Shown here piece by piece: positions 38,635 to 50,199 of a DNA stretch of 64,000 nt. Numbering within the stretch: position 1 is the first letter of the stretch; each line of letters starts with the position of its first letter. The position numbers were made by a program, and so were the translations under genes. Origin of the DNA: Rotaria socialis (lineage: Eukaryota; Rotifera; Eurotatoria; Philodinida; Philodinidae); contig CAJNYU010001813.1 of NCBI GenBank assembly GCA_905331475.1, positions 248,001 to 312,000 on the forward strand. The letters run 5' to 3'. Below the pieces are notes generated by a model. The model saw only the letters and a program-made list of their open reading frames with translations, was not told where the DNA came from and did not search any database.

Positions 38635-39255
38635 ATTTATGAGAAAACAACGTATACGTTAAACGACTCTCTATGAAATTGTTTTTTATTATGATCAAAA
38701 AGAATTTGACAGACAAATGCAGTTGGCGCTGTTAAATTTTAATGATTGGTCGATCGTATGAATCATTCATCTTCTTATATTCTCTTTGTATGATATAATA
38801 TAGTTGAATTTTTTGTCTTTCAAAGACAAAAATGATTTTCAAACAGGGAAAAACTATGTTTTTCTTAGATAATACAAGCACACAAATAGAATTTAACTTA
38901 AATATTCATTGATGTTAATATTTCACTATACGAAAATTGAAATTGATACATTTTTTTATTTCATTTCCTAGGCTTCGCATCATCCAGGGTACGTCTCCAA
39001 CTATCATCTCAATAGTGACCTATTCAACAGTGTACAAGATACATAATCATTTTATCTGATATATTCACGAATGAAATATGATGTTGTTACTGAATTTGAT
39101 GATGATAAATATTTAAGTGCTACGCCCAAATTAATTTTACAATTTTAATCTCGAGTGAAAAACTAGAGACTACTTTTTATACCAAAATGAAAATGATAAT
39201 AAAAAGTGTTAGTACTTATTTTTGAAATGCCCGTAAGTTTTTTTTTTGAACGCAG
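38635..39255. other. Divergent intergenic region
   Basis: Upstream of the LRRC73-like gene (-) and the small plus-strand candidate. A CCTAG acceptor near 38971 is followed by a short open run (HHPGYVSNYHLNSDLF), and an ATG at 39071 opens 25 codons (MKYDVVTEFDDDKYL). These do not join in phase with the exons at 39256, so they are noted only as possible remnants. Confidence 0.3.
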
Positions 39256-39523
39256 AAAATTGATATTGATGATGAGCATACTATGACCTGCTATCGAATT
39301 GTGGGTAAAGAATTTACTGATGAGGAATCATATAAATTAGATAATTCTGATCATGCCGATTATCATAGTAAATATATGATGAAATGTGAAAGAATATTAT
39401 TCGCTATCATTATCTACCTATCTAAAGATATATTTTTGTGTATGTTTAGGCACTGCAGAAAAAGAATATCATTTAGTAACAAGTGAAGAAACTGCTAAAT
39501 CAATGTTTTTTTATTTTTATTAA
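39256..39523 (+). other. Two in-phase exons of an unrecognised acidic small gene
   Basis: 39256..39367 and 39450..39523 are joined by an 82-bp GT-AG intron in phase and end in TAA. The translation is KIDIDDEHTMTCYRIVGKEF, then TDEESYKLDNSDHADYH, then TAEKEYHLVTSEETAKS. It is acidic and looks coding, but no start exon with matching phase was found. It could be a remnant, or the end of a gene whose first exon I missed. No family is recognised. Confidence 0.3.
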
Positions 39524-39649
39524 AACATTGAAATTATGAAAGTTAAAGATGAGCTACTTTCATAAAAACTAAATTATTTTAAATGACAGTTTTAAAATTT
39601 TTAGATCAGATTGAATTTAGCTCGAATATTGAATTACTAAATATTTCAG

Positions 39650-42600
39650 ATGCCTATTCGTCGTACGTCTGTCGAATCATCAATACCAATGACTACTACT
39701 AATGGATTAACAAATGGAGATGTAAAATTTAAAAAAACCTATTCTTATGATTTGTATTAAATATTATTGTTTTTTTTCTGTTTAGCAAGTACAGCTATCA
39801 GAAATGAACTTATCTATGGAATATGAGACACCACCTGTGGATAGTTTGCCCATGGATGATGACGATGATGATGATGACGAAGAAGAAGTAAATTCATCTG
39901 TTTAAGGTATCAATACAATGAATAATTATATGTTTAGTATGAAAGTGATGTTGAAGAACAAGAAATAGCGTATAATCCTGCTTGTCGCGTATGTGGTCAT
40001 TCATCGTATACGAATCTGTGTCAAGGCAAATGCCGATATTATTTTCATCGTGAATGTGTCGGTATTTTTGATGACCAACAAACTGTAATGTGTCCCGAAT
40101 GTTTAGCAAGTAGGATAAAATTGAAAAGGAATGCATTTTTTTATTGAGATAGAACTTGTATTTACTTGAAGATCGTTTAATATGTAGTTTATGTCAACAA
40201 CCAATTACTGATAATGAGTTGAAATGCGGATTTAATCAATGTAATCGAATCTATCATTCATCATGTTTAATAAATTCAAATTTAACAACTACTTTACCAT
40301 CGGGCGTATATTATTGTCCTCTGCATATTTGTGCAACTTGTCATTTACATAAGCGACCAAATGATAATATAGGTACTTATTTATTATGTTTAATAATGAA
40401 TTTTGAAGTATCACTAGTTTTAACAGTGCTATTTTCCTACTAAACTCATAGATTTAATCACCATTGCATGATCGAAGAAATAGGATACCAGCTTATATTC
40501 GAAAAATAAACTTCCTACCTTAGTCTATCTTAGTAAAAACATTCAGTCTTTAAATTGAATTTTTTCAACATCATTATTTGAAAACTCAAATTTTGAAGCT
40601 TTGCCCCACGGCAAACAGAAAGCTATGATAGATTTTTCCAGTGGATCAGAAACTCTTTTCCCCCCAGATTTGACAGAGAAAGTTTTCGGCATACGTTGAT
40701 CTAGTACAACACGTATTTCAGAGTAAAATAAGATATCATTAAGCATCGCACGATCTATTTTCGTCGATATGACATCCATCTATATAAGGCTTGAAAACGT
40801 CCAAGGCGAAAAAAAAACAATCGCAGCTTTTCAAAGAAAAGTCGTACAAAGTTTGAAAAGATCTCGTTTTTCTTAAACATTTTTGATCATCGAGAAGGTA
40901 TTCTCTGTTGTATTCGAAAAGCTGGGAGATCTAGATCATAGAACTTGGCGTGATATTGCAACGGTATCTCGTTCATAGACACTAATAAATAATAGAGATG
41001 TAAAGAATATTCTGGTTTCAACACTTCTATCATAAAAACCCGTCTACGATAAGATAGAATGACTCTAGAAATATTTATTACATAATTAATTAGTATAAAT
41101 ATTTTCTATTAATGAATGATATTTTCAAAGGTCATGTGTTTACATGTTTGTATTGTACAACGGCTTATCATGGTCACGAACGCTGTTTACCAGCTGGTTC
41201 TCTATCCATCGCATTTTCATCATCAATTTGTTGTCCAAGTCATCTTCCGAGCGAACGAAAACCAGCGCGTCCATGTGCTGCACGGTATTGTTACATTTGT
41301 GGGCAACCAACACGCACAATGGAATGCATTGTTTGCATTGATTGTCCAGCAACAATTCATCAATCATGTTTTCAATCGAAAACAGACGAGAAGCCAACGA
41401 ACTGGAAATGTGATCCTTGCTTAAGTGATCTAAAACCGCTATATGGTGATATATGTTGGATTAAAATGGGTAAATTTCGGTACGGAAACAAAATAATCAT
41501 TGATGAATGACAAGAAGAACACATCTTTCTCTCTCTCTCTCTCTCTGTTATATTTAGATGTTGGCCAAGTCGAATATTACATGAACGTCATGCACCAGAT
41601 AATTTACTTGCACAAGAACGTACAGTTGGGGAATTTCTAGTAAATTTTTTTGGTTCAAAAGAATTTTTTTGGGCTAATAAACATCATTGTTTATCATTTG
41701 AAAATCGTTGTATTCAACCTAAGGATGCGCGTGATTTCTCTGCTGCAGAACCAAGCTTTAAAGATGGTAAAAATTTGAAAAAAAAAACAAAATTATGCTT
41801 CTATTCTTTGAATTTATCTAGGTCTCAGAGAAGCTAGACGTCTTTATAGTCGTTTAAAACAATTTTATTCCACAAATCCTGTTGTAAATTATGGTGAAGC
41901 AACTAAACTTGAAGAAATGACGTTAGATGATGCCTACGATGAATTTGAAGACGATGATGATGATGATGATGATACGGATGATGAATCTCTGGATATGAAT
42001 TCTGATGAATCAATTACAAATGATAATGAAAAAACTTCGACAGTTAATGGGCGCTCAAAATTAATTGATAGAAGTGCTAATAAGCATGGACACACGCCTA
42101 TTTATAGACATACAAAAGTATAAATTTTAATTTCGTTTTTCTTAAATCTATTGTTTATTAATTTTTGTTTTTAGACATTAAAACCAGTTGGTGAAGCTCA
42201 AATCCTTCGAGTACCATTAGCAGAATTATCTCGTTGTGATTGTGATCCAAATAAACCCGATCCATGTAGTTCCGATGAACATTGTCTCAATCGAATGCTT
42301 AAATATGAATGTCATCCACATGTTTGCGCTGCTGGTGAGTGATTGAATTTGTTTTTCTTTGTAACATTTATCGATCATAGTTTTGCTTCAATAAGCATCA
42401 AAAGTGCTTTTAGTTAATCAAGTCAATTTCTATGATTGTAGCAGTAAATTTAAATAAGATATAATTATCAGCTAGCATCTTTATGTATTGCATTACTTTA
42501 ATGACTGAACTCGCCTACAGTTTTTTTCATAATACTCTTCTTTTAATCTTATCAAAATTTGCGTCGTCTCCTTTTTTAACTTTAGTGCAATTGACATGAT

Positions 42601-45600
42601 GCATAATTAAAAATAATTGCATCGGTTTCTTTTTATTTAAATAATCATATAGTTAATCTTCAAGCAAAATAATACATACATCAAGCAGGTACATTTTATT
42701 AGAGCTAATTAGAAAGAAACTTGTGCTATTGAAATGGAAAATTTCACGTCCACTAAAAGTTTTCAAGCCTATATATATATAGATGTACAGTATGAAAACT
42801 CATGTTGTTCTAAATCTTATGATGAAGCACAAACAGGAATTTCATTAATGATAAGAAATCGACTTGATTCATTAGTTTATCTATTTAGAGTAAATATACA
42901 TTTGACAGTTGTCCATCGTGCATTATATTATCTAAAAATAATTTTGAAATTAAACGCTTTCGTTCACGAAGCCTTTCTTCGGCCAAAAAGAAAACCAATC
43001 TAAATAGAAATTTGACTAATGTTTCTACTGCATCGAGAAATATACAACTTAGAAATTCGGTGGAGTGAACATGACATACCGCGACTGTTTTCTTTTTTGA
43101 AGAAAAATTAATAATACATCTCATAAGATTTGCTCAAAGAAGTGCGCCATTATTTTACCTACTAAATTTAGTTATTCAATAAGTTTGGAAAATTATGTAA
43201 ACATGGTTCATATTCTACCAGCTTGAAAAAAACCGCATGTTTTTGATTGATATCAAATTTCTACTATTTGTATGAAAATCAAGTTAGAAAAAGACAAGTT
43301 GGCATGAGAATCTAGCGAAGCCTTATAATAGACGTTAAGCGGTATGAACTTCCTCAAAATATATTTTCCTACAAAAGTAAATCCTCTAAAGAATAATTGG
43401 AATCTATTTCTTTTCTAGTACTGAATTTACTTGTAGGAATTCCTGTATTAAGAAATAATTCATTTGAAAAATACTAATTTGATTCAGTTTCCAATTTCAA
43501 GTTTGATTTCAAGGCCGAAATATTTCTCTACAATAGATATTAGCTCAAATATTCAAACAAGATCTTAAGATTAACCAATAAGATGTTGTGCAACTACAAC
43601 GCAGGAAAAAAGTGTATTTGAATAATTTTTTGCAAAGCTAGCTTAGTAGGAAAAAAATCTCGAAAATGTTTATTACAAAGAAAAGCCCTTGTACAGTGAA
43701 GGATTACTTATAAAAACCTCCAGGCTATGAGTGTGTCACAGTGGTAAAAGAAAATTTGGCACGTTTCTATCTACTCTGTTCTTTATAGATTGAGGCAGAA
43801 GAAAACTTCTTTGAAATTCTCAAATGAATATTTGTACTGAATGTATTAACTAATGAGTCGTATCGGTTTCTTGCGATTGATAAAAATCATATTCATAACA
43901 TTACTAAGTTTAGAAACAGACGTCTTATCTGATTGTTTGCGACTCTTTAATATTAATTTTCTTTGTAACTAATTTAATAAAAATTCGCAGAAAAGAGCTT
44001 GATGAAAATAATGAATTGAGTATTATACAGCCCATTTTCTTATCTTATTAAATATGAAAAAAAATATAGATAAACGGTGTTTTCGTTGAATGGATTTATA
44101 GGATTAAATAAATCTTTTATACATTAACAAACCAAAGTTTATTCTTAAAATTACCGGTACTTTCAACAAACAAAAATAGCTCGCTATTTACTCTACTTTT
44201 TTCTTCTAAAAATAAAATTAAGAAAGCTTATCAATCTTAATTGATTCTCTGCTGGATGCTTAACTAACTTATATGTCACTTGAAAGGAAGGCTCGACGCA
44301 CTACAAAATCTTTCGTTTCCGATAGCAGAATTAAAATATTTAATATTAGCTGAAAATCAATAGAGAATCAAACAATAGGAGCATTGAAATTATTAAAGTT
44401 AGAATGACCGTGTTTTTTTTGCGTACTCAAAAAGTGAGTACACTGCTAAAATCGGTCAGTGTGTCCGGCCGTCCGTTTATTCGATAATTCTTCACAATTA
44501 CATTCGATTAAGCTGAAATTTTGTGCGCAGAATTGTCTCATCAATATCTAGGTCGAGCTCGAAGATGGGAAGGGTCCGTCAAGAAATGGCTGAGTTATCG
44601 AAAAAATTGTCATTTTTGATCAGACCATCCCTGAGGGGGAGTACAGAGATTTTTCAAGAAAAATGTTTTTTCTCAGAATTATTCACAACATATATAAATC
44701 GACTCAGTTTTTAACGCTGATTCCGAATCTGATATTAGTTTTGAACTAAATCGTAGCTTTCTAACGAAACATCGCCTGAAAAACGTCTCAAAATGCACTA
44801 AAACTGCATCCAGAAATCAAATTGCCTAGTTTCTCATGATAATTTTGGTGTTCAGACATTCTAGAGTGACTCATATGTCCCATGCACTTTCTGCAATACA
44901 CATAACTCGGATGAAATCCGAAGTTTTCACATTTATTTGTTATTATCAAGACATGAATATGGATACTCTCTCAAAAATGTATTCAATGCCTGGGCTCCGT
45001 GAAATTGAAGTATTAGAATCTTGAAGACTGATTATTTATTTTCTAAATTATCTGAGATGAAACTAATTAAAATGAAAACATCCTTATCGTTGTGTCAATC
45101 TTCGAATATTGTAAATGCTTATAAGACAGCTTTATGATTTCCATTAAGGATGGTATTAAATTCGAAAAAAGTCATACAGTCTTATCACCTAAGTACATTC
45201 TAAAACATAGTTAGAACGGAAGTATTTAACATAAGCTAGAATAGAAAGTTCATTGCGAGATAAATGCTTTCAAATAACGATTGATTATAAGAAATTATCA
45301 TTTTCCGCCTTTTCTTTTCAATTTAGGTGACAAATGTAAAAATCAGGTAGAATCTTGTTTTTTTATCTATTTGTTTTTTATTAGCTCTATTGTTTATTTT
45401 CATTGTATTACATTCAGCGTTTTCAAAAACGTAAGTTTACTTCTTAATTCAATTAAGTTACATTTATTTATTTTACTTTTGTCTTGCAGGTAATTATCCT
45501 TCGCAGCAAGTGTTTTGGACAGCTGGTCGCGGCTGGGGTTTACGAACTTTAGTACCAATAAAAGAGGTAATTCAAGAAGGAGTCTCTAATTGATTTTCTT

Positions 45601-46652
45601 ATTTTTAATCAAAACAACTTCAGGGTGAATTTGTGAATGAATATGTTGGCGAACTAATTACATACGAAGAAACAGAACGACGTGTCAAATTAGCTCGTAA
45701 AAATAATGTCAAAGATTTTTATTTTCTTGTGCTCGATAAAGATCGGTAAATTAGAAAGAAATAAAAATACGTATTTTTTTTGTTTTTAATTATCAATGAT
45801 ATTAAAATTTCTTAGTGTGATTGATGCGGGACCGCGTGGTAATTTATCACGGTTTGCAAATCATAGTTGCGATCCAAATTTACGAACGGAAAAATGGAAT
45901 ATCACTGGTGATCTACGTGTCGGTTTATTTGCTGTACGTGCTATTGAAGCAGGTAAATAAATAATTTATATTAGAAAACTATAATAAAATTTTGCAAAAA
46001 AATATTGACTTTTAAGGCGAAGAATTAACATTTGAATATGGGGTTGAATCAGAATTTCGTGGTGATACAATATTTCATTGTCTGTGTGGAGCTGAAACAT
46101 GCACAGGTTTTATGGGTCGATCAAAAAAACTTGGAGGAGTAAATTTCCACTGATTCATTGTTGCTTTTGATTTCAAAACGTTTTATTGTCAGGTCCCATC
46201 ATTAGCAGACGCAACATTATCATCAACATCTGGTTCACACGGAACGTCAAATGGGCGCCATAGTAATAAAAATCGCATACGTACATCGAATATAACCGGT
46301 GAACTAGATGCTGATACATGTTTTGGTTGTGGCTTAACAGGACAATTAATAGCATGTCAAATGTCAAAATGTTCAAGAAAATTTCATCCAAAATGTATTA
46401 AAGTTAAAGGACAATCATTTCGAAATCGTTCTCCAACACGTAAATAAATTCACAAACGAATCATTAGTTATCTTTTATTTTTCTCTACATTGCTTTTTGT
46501 TTTCAGAACGTTGGATTTGCCCTTCGCATCGTTGTGACATATGTGGTATTGACGCAGACATAGCTTGCGCTGATTGTTTAAGTTCATTTTGTGATGAACA
46601 TCGAACAGAAAATATGCGTGGCATATATTGTTTACTTCATGGACAGGAGTAA
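39650..46652 (+). CDS. NSD: NSD-type histone H3 lysine methyltransferase (PHD-PWWP-AWS-SET-PHD)
   Basis: Sixteen exons join in phase to 819 residues: 39650..39721, 39786..39887, 39938..40105, 40153..40372, 41131..41479, 41558..41766, 41822..42117, 42175..42334, 45327..45346, 45418..45430, 45490..45566, 45624..45745, 45816..45952, 46017..46138, 46193..46439, 46507..46652. NSD enzymes dimethylate H3K36. Order: acidic N-terminus; PHD fingers (CRVCGHSS...MCPEC, then CSLCQQP and YCYICGQP blocks); a PWWP-type domain ([17 protein letters not shown]); an acidic linker; AWS ([12 protein letters not shown]...[10 protein letters not shown]); SET ([36 protein letters not shown]); post-[11 protein letters not shown]; and a final Cys/His-rich finger ([13 protein letters not shown]...[15 protein letters not shown]). 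It lacks the N-terminal PWWP of vertebrate NSD1-3, which are much longer, and the PWWP motif here is C-W-P. Intron 40106-40152 is GC-AG, and exon 10 is a 13-nt microexon. ATG 39650 follows a TTTCAG acceptor directly. Confidence 0.92.
42335..45326. other. 3-kb intron of the NSD gene
   Basis: Far larger than the neighbouring introns. It is AT-rich with no intact gene. From about 44405 to 45020 it contains a differently textured stretch (TGTGTCCGGCCGTCCGT; an open run of 62 codons ending [14 protein letters not shown]) that looks like a repeat or inserted fragment. No TIRs or target duplications were found by eye. Confidence 0.4.
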
Positions 46653-47656
46653 ATTTAATTCTTGTCGAATTTACCTCTTTTCTTTTTTGTTTCTGTATGA
46701 TTCTTTATATATATATATATGTATGTCAGATGGCTTATTTTTCTTTTTTTGGTCTGTCTCTTTGCTCTCTTTCTTGATTGTATTTATATGAATAGACTTG
46801 AAGAATGAATAAAAATAGTTCAAATACGTTTGACAATTATTGCTTATTATAAACTTTACGCTCAATAAAAAGAACTACGTAATTCGAGTTGAATAAACCA
46901 TTTGGCTTCATTACGAATGAGTGCACATGAATGTAAGTGTGCTTCTGTGGATATTTCCTAACAAAGAATAGACATAAATCAGTTATTTAATAATAATATC
47001 CGAGGATGAAGAATAAGAAGAATTTAATATTCTTCTCTAATTGGTGCAATATGCCGAAAATAGACATACGTGTAGCGTTGGTGTTTATCATTTTCTCAGT
47101 TTAATGTTCAACTGCTTTTAAAGGAAAAAAAGATCAACAGGTTTTTTCTTTCTTTTCTCATATAATTTTTATTACGATCTAACCAAGTTTGTCTTATGAG
47201 ACATCAGCTTTAATGGTTGTTGCATGAAATGAGATAATTATGCACAGAAACTAAAAATAACAACAGCAGCCACCTCTTAGCAAGAGAGAAAGTGTGCTGA
47301 TGAGAATGTTTTTTTTAGTCAAACTTAAGCTGAATCTATATTGCTTGCATGGTGCTTCTCTGTTTCTCTCTTTATCGTATTCTTTTTCTTTCTCATAGAC
47401 ATGATTCTTCCGTTTCTCTGTCACATTATCGTCGCTTTTCAAAATATTATGAGGAGTTCCGTCTTTATTTTCATACGAATAATGGCTTCAAAGTATATAT
47501 TAGTAGCAATAAGGTAAAAAGACGACACGCACAACGTTTAACTGACAACTTTGATATCAATATTTAAAAAACAAGAAAAATAGAGAATATAACCGAGAAA
47601 GAAAACAGTTTTTAATCCAAATTTTTTTAATCAATACTATATTCATTTCAATAAGT
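46653..47656. other. Intergenic after NSD
   Basis: About 1 kb. It should contain the NSD 3' UTR and the 5' UTR of the next gene. T-rich, with a TA dinucleotide run near 46710. Short open frames are low-complexity. No feature is supported. Confidence 0.35.
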
Positions 47657-48637
47657 ATGACACTTCAATCAAATATCAATTCTCACAATGTCGACGGCCT
47701 TGATTATATTCATAACGATGACGGAAATGAACACCACCATCATCATCATCATCAAGAGTATGATGAAGAAATCGGAGAAGCTGAAAGTGATCTCATTGAA
47801 AATTATCGCTTTTTAACACAACATTGTGGTGTTCTACGTAAATCTCCTACAACCAATTTGTTACGTTCGATTCAACAGAAACAAAGCAATCAAGCATCTA
47901 TTCTACGTTGTAATTCATTTCAACATGAAGATACTATTCATAATAGCGATGATGAACATGAATACTCGTTTCCTTCGACTAAACAACAGTACTCTTCAAT
48001 AAATGACTTGAATAATAATAATCATGATTATACTACGACGGCGACGACAACAGCAACAGCAACAAGTCGTTTACCTCCGACAATATATTATGATGATACA
48101 GATGATAATGAAATAGATGATCATCATTCATTTTCATTAATTAAATTATTCGCACGTATGAAAACACGTTTAAAACATGATAAACGTTACCGTCCAAAAC
48201 CGTCACATGAATTACTTCCCGAAGAAGAACCTTACGAATGGTATGAACTAACAAAAAATGTTCGAAATGTTTTAACCAAAGTTCTTGTACCAGAAACAAA
48301 TGACGAAACGACAATAAATCGTACGAAAAAAATTCACAGTAGAAAAGGATCATATAGAAAATCTCGTGAAAGCTATCCTGTTCTATCAAAAGATAATGAT
48401 GATGATGATAAAATTCATATTGAAATAATTGACGCACTAAATACAGATGGTGATGAAGAATACGATGAAATTATATGGAATAGCTTTTTGGCTTGTAAAA
48501 GAGGACCGAATTATAGACGTTGTGGAGTTTGTAAAACTGTTGATCGACAAAAATATCAAGGACAATTAGTTTATTTTTATGGTGTTGCTAATAATATTTT
48601 AATTGATGAAAATTTAAAAGCGTCTGGTTTGGGTTAG
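47657..48637 (+). CDS. Unrecognised acidic, His- and Asp-rich protein
   Basis: An intronless open frame of 326 residues. I do not recognise the family. The first 150 residues are low-complexity: a run of seven His near residue 27, many Asp/Glu, and a Thr/Ala stretch coded by ACN/GCN repeats. The middle holds an ordered-looking basic segment, SFSLIKLFARMKTRLKHDKR, followed by PKPSHELLPEEEPYEWYELT and NVRNVLTKVLVPE. The C-terminus is also ordered-looking and contains two close Cys (CGVCK): EIIWNSFLACKRGPNYRRC, then GQLVYFYGVANNILIDENLK. No signal peptide or membrane helix is seen. The start chosen is the first ATG of the frame. Lack of introns is unusual here and could mean a missed upstream exon. 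Confidence 0.65.
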   Translation: MTLQSNINSHNVDGLDYIHNDDGNEHHHHHHHQEYDEEIGEAESDLIENYRFLTQHCGVLRKSPTTNLLRSIQQKQSNQASILRCNSFQHEDTIHNSDDEHEYSFPSTKQQYSSINDLNNNNHDYTTTATTTATATSRLPPTIYYDDTDDNEIDDHHSFSLIKLFARMKTRLKHDKRYRPKPSHELLPEEEPYEWYELTKNVRNVLTKVLVPETNDETTINRTKKIHSRKGSYRKSRESYPVLSKDNDDDDKIHIEIIDALNTDGDEEYDEIIWNSFLACKRGPNYRRCGVCKTVDRQKYQGQLVYFYGVANNILIDENLKASGLG

Positions 48638-49282
48638 ATTGTCTCCTTTAACAATGCTTGCTTTTGTTTTTTTGTTTATGAGTCTTTCTTTTTGTGTTTT
48701 TCATATTCATATAAATGACAAACAAATCCAGGAACAATAACGAATACTAAGAAAAAATAAAATATGTATATATGTATAAAAGATGATGACGTGCTGTATT
48801 AAATATTTATTGAATAATTTATACTTGATTAGTATTTGTTTACGATAATGTAGGAATGTAGTCTTCATTTCATGCCTATATTTCATCAGGAAAAAGAAAA
48901 TCTCCCACTGAGTAGCATATTATCTCCAATTAATTGTTCCTTAGAAAATTGATAGATGGGACGTCATACGTAGGATTAATTGAATGTTTTTGCTTTGTAA
49001 TAAACATCAGGCTATGTGTTTTCCTTCTTCATTTTTTCTCTTTGTTAAATGGTAGTTCAATATTTTCTTTTTTTCCTTAATAACATTAAGATCTTTGCCG
49101 TAAGACATATCATCACTGTCATCAATATTCAATGATTTTATTTGACAAGAATGCGAATGAAGGTTTTTAATTGACTTAAATTAACTTTATTTTCAGTCTA
49201 AGAGATTACAGTAAAAAGAATTAGTTGACATTTTCCCGATGGATGAAACTAATCTTCTTTAAGTCTTATTAAAGCAATGATA
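48638..49282. other. Intergenic, no gene seen
   Basis: AT-rich sequence after the acidic protein gene, with AATAAA strings near 48755 that could end its transcript. Nothing else is supported. Confidence 0.35.
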
Positions 49283-49458
49283 CAGTGGTGGATCCAGAAA
49301 ATATGTTAGGAGGTGGCGCTCCTGGCCGAAAAACGGTTTTTCAAGTCTATTTGAGGCAAAACGACTATTTTCTGTTTCATTTCTGCTGGTGAAAACCGAA
49401 AAAAATTCTTAACGGGGGTGGCGATCGTCGAGTAGCTTAACTGGTAGATCCGCCACTG
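49283..49458. mobile_element. hAT-like MITE (176 bp) with 8-bp target duplication
   Basis: Ends CAGTGGTGGATC and GATCCGCCACTG are imperfect inverted repeats. The flanks carry identical 8-bp direct repeats CAATGATA at 49275-49282 and 49459-49466. TIRs starting CAGTGG and an 8-bp duplication are hallmarks of hAT transposons. There is no coding capacity, so it is a non-autonomous copy. The interior is more GC-rich than the flanks. Confidence 0.88.
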
Positions 49459-50199
49459 CAATGATACGATTTGCTTTACTCATGTCTTTACATTAAATTA
49501 ACTTCATGATTTAATAGTATTTAGAGAATATTTCTCGTTAATCTTTCTTTTTAAAACTCAAATATGTTGCTCCGATTTAATTATAAATATAAAAATGAGT
49601 ATGATCTATAGATCATATTCAACATCACGTAGTTCATTCGCTCATGTAACTCAAAGTCATCTGTATCTAGACGTGCTTAAATGAATGTTGTAAAATCTCA
49701 TATTCTTTATTTTTCTATCTATATTCGCAGTAAATTATACATGAAGTTCTATTCATCTATTTGAATAATACTTTAGAGCAGAGAAAAATTTACTTTTTTT
49801 CAAAGTATCACATAAGAGCGTTTCGTCTCGCTTTTCAATTTTTATGCGCAAATACATTTATAAATAATTAATTCTTAAATTATAAATAACAAATTTCACT
49901 AAAGAATTCTCTTTTTCTCAATGCACTTCTATTTCCAGCCTGACACATTGACTAGCGAACTCTTTCGTCGTTCCACGTGATCTATTGGTCGATACATAAA
50001 ACAAGCGCTCTAAACAAAGAGCATAGGCAGGTTGATTCCTTTGTTCTTCATCCTATTTCAACCTTTTTTCGTCGACTAGTACAGTTCATAATATTCTCAC
50101 AGTCCATTTCAGATTCGAGTAAGACTTTATTCAAAATAAAATAATAGAAAAAAAGTGACATAGGTAATTTATATTTTTCATGATCGTTTCTCTTTCAAG
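49459..50199. other. Upstream of cyclin A
   Basis: About 740 bp, AT-rich, presumably with the cyclin A promoter. TTTCAAG lies just before the start ATG. No further element recognised. Confidence 0.35.

Noticed and set aside
40543..40779. 78-codon minus-strand frame in an NSD intron
   Set aside because: It looks moderately protein-like ([16 protein letters not shown]) but has no splice partner, start context or second block, so it was not called. It may be a mobile-element scrap.
41116..41424. Three alternative open frames over the PHD exon
   Set aside because: The frame beginning at 41131 carries the Cys/His finger pattern; the others are shadows.
46710..46730. TA run as a possible regulatory site
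   Set aside because: A simple dinucleotide repeat with no further context.
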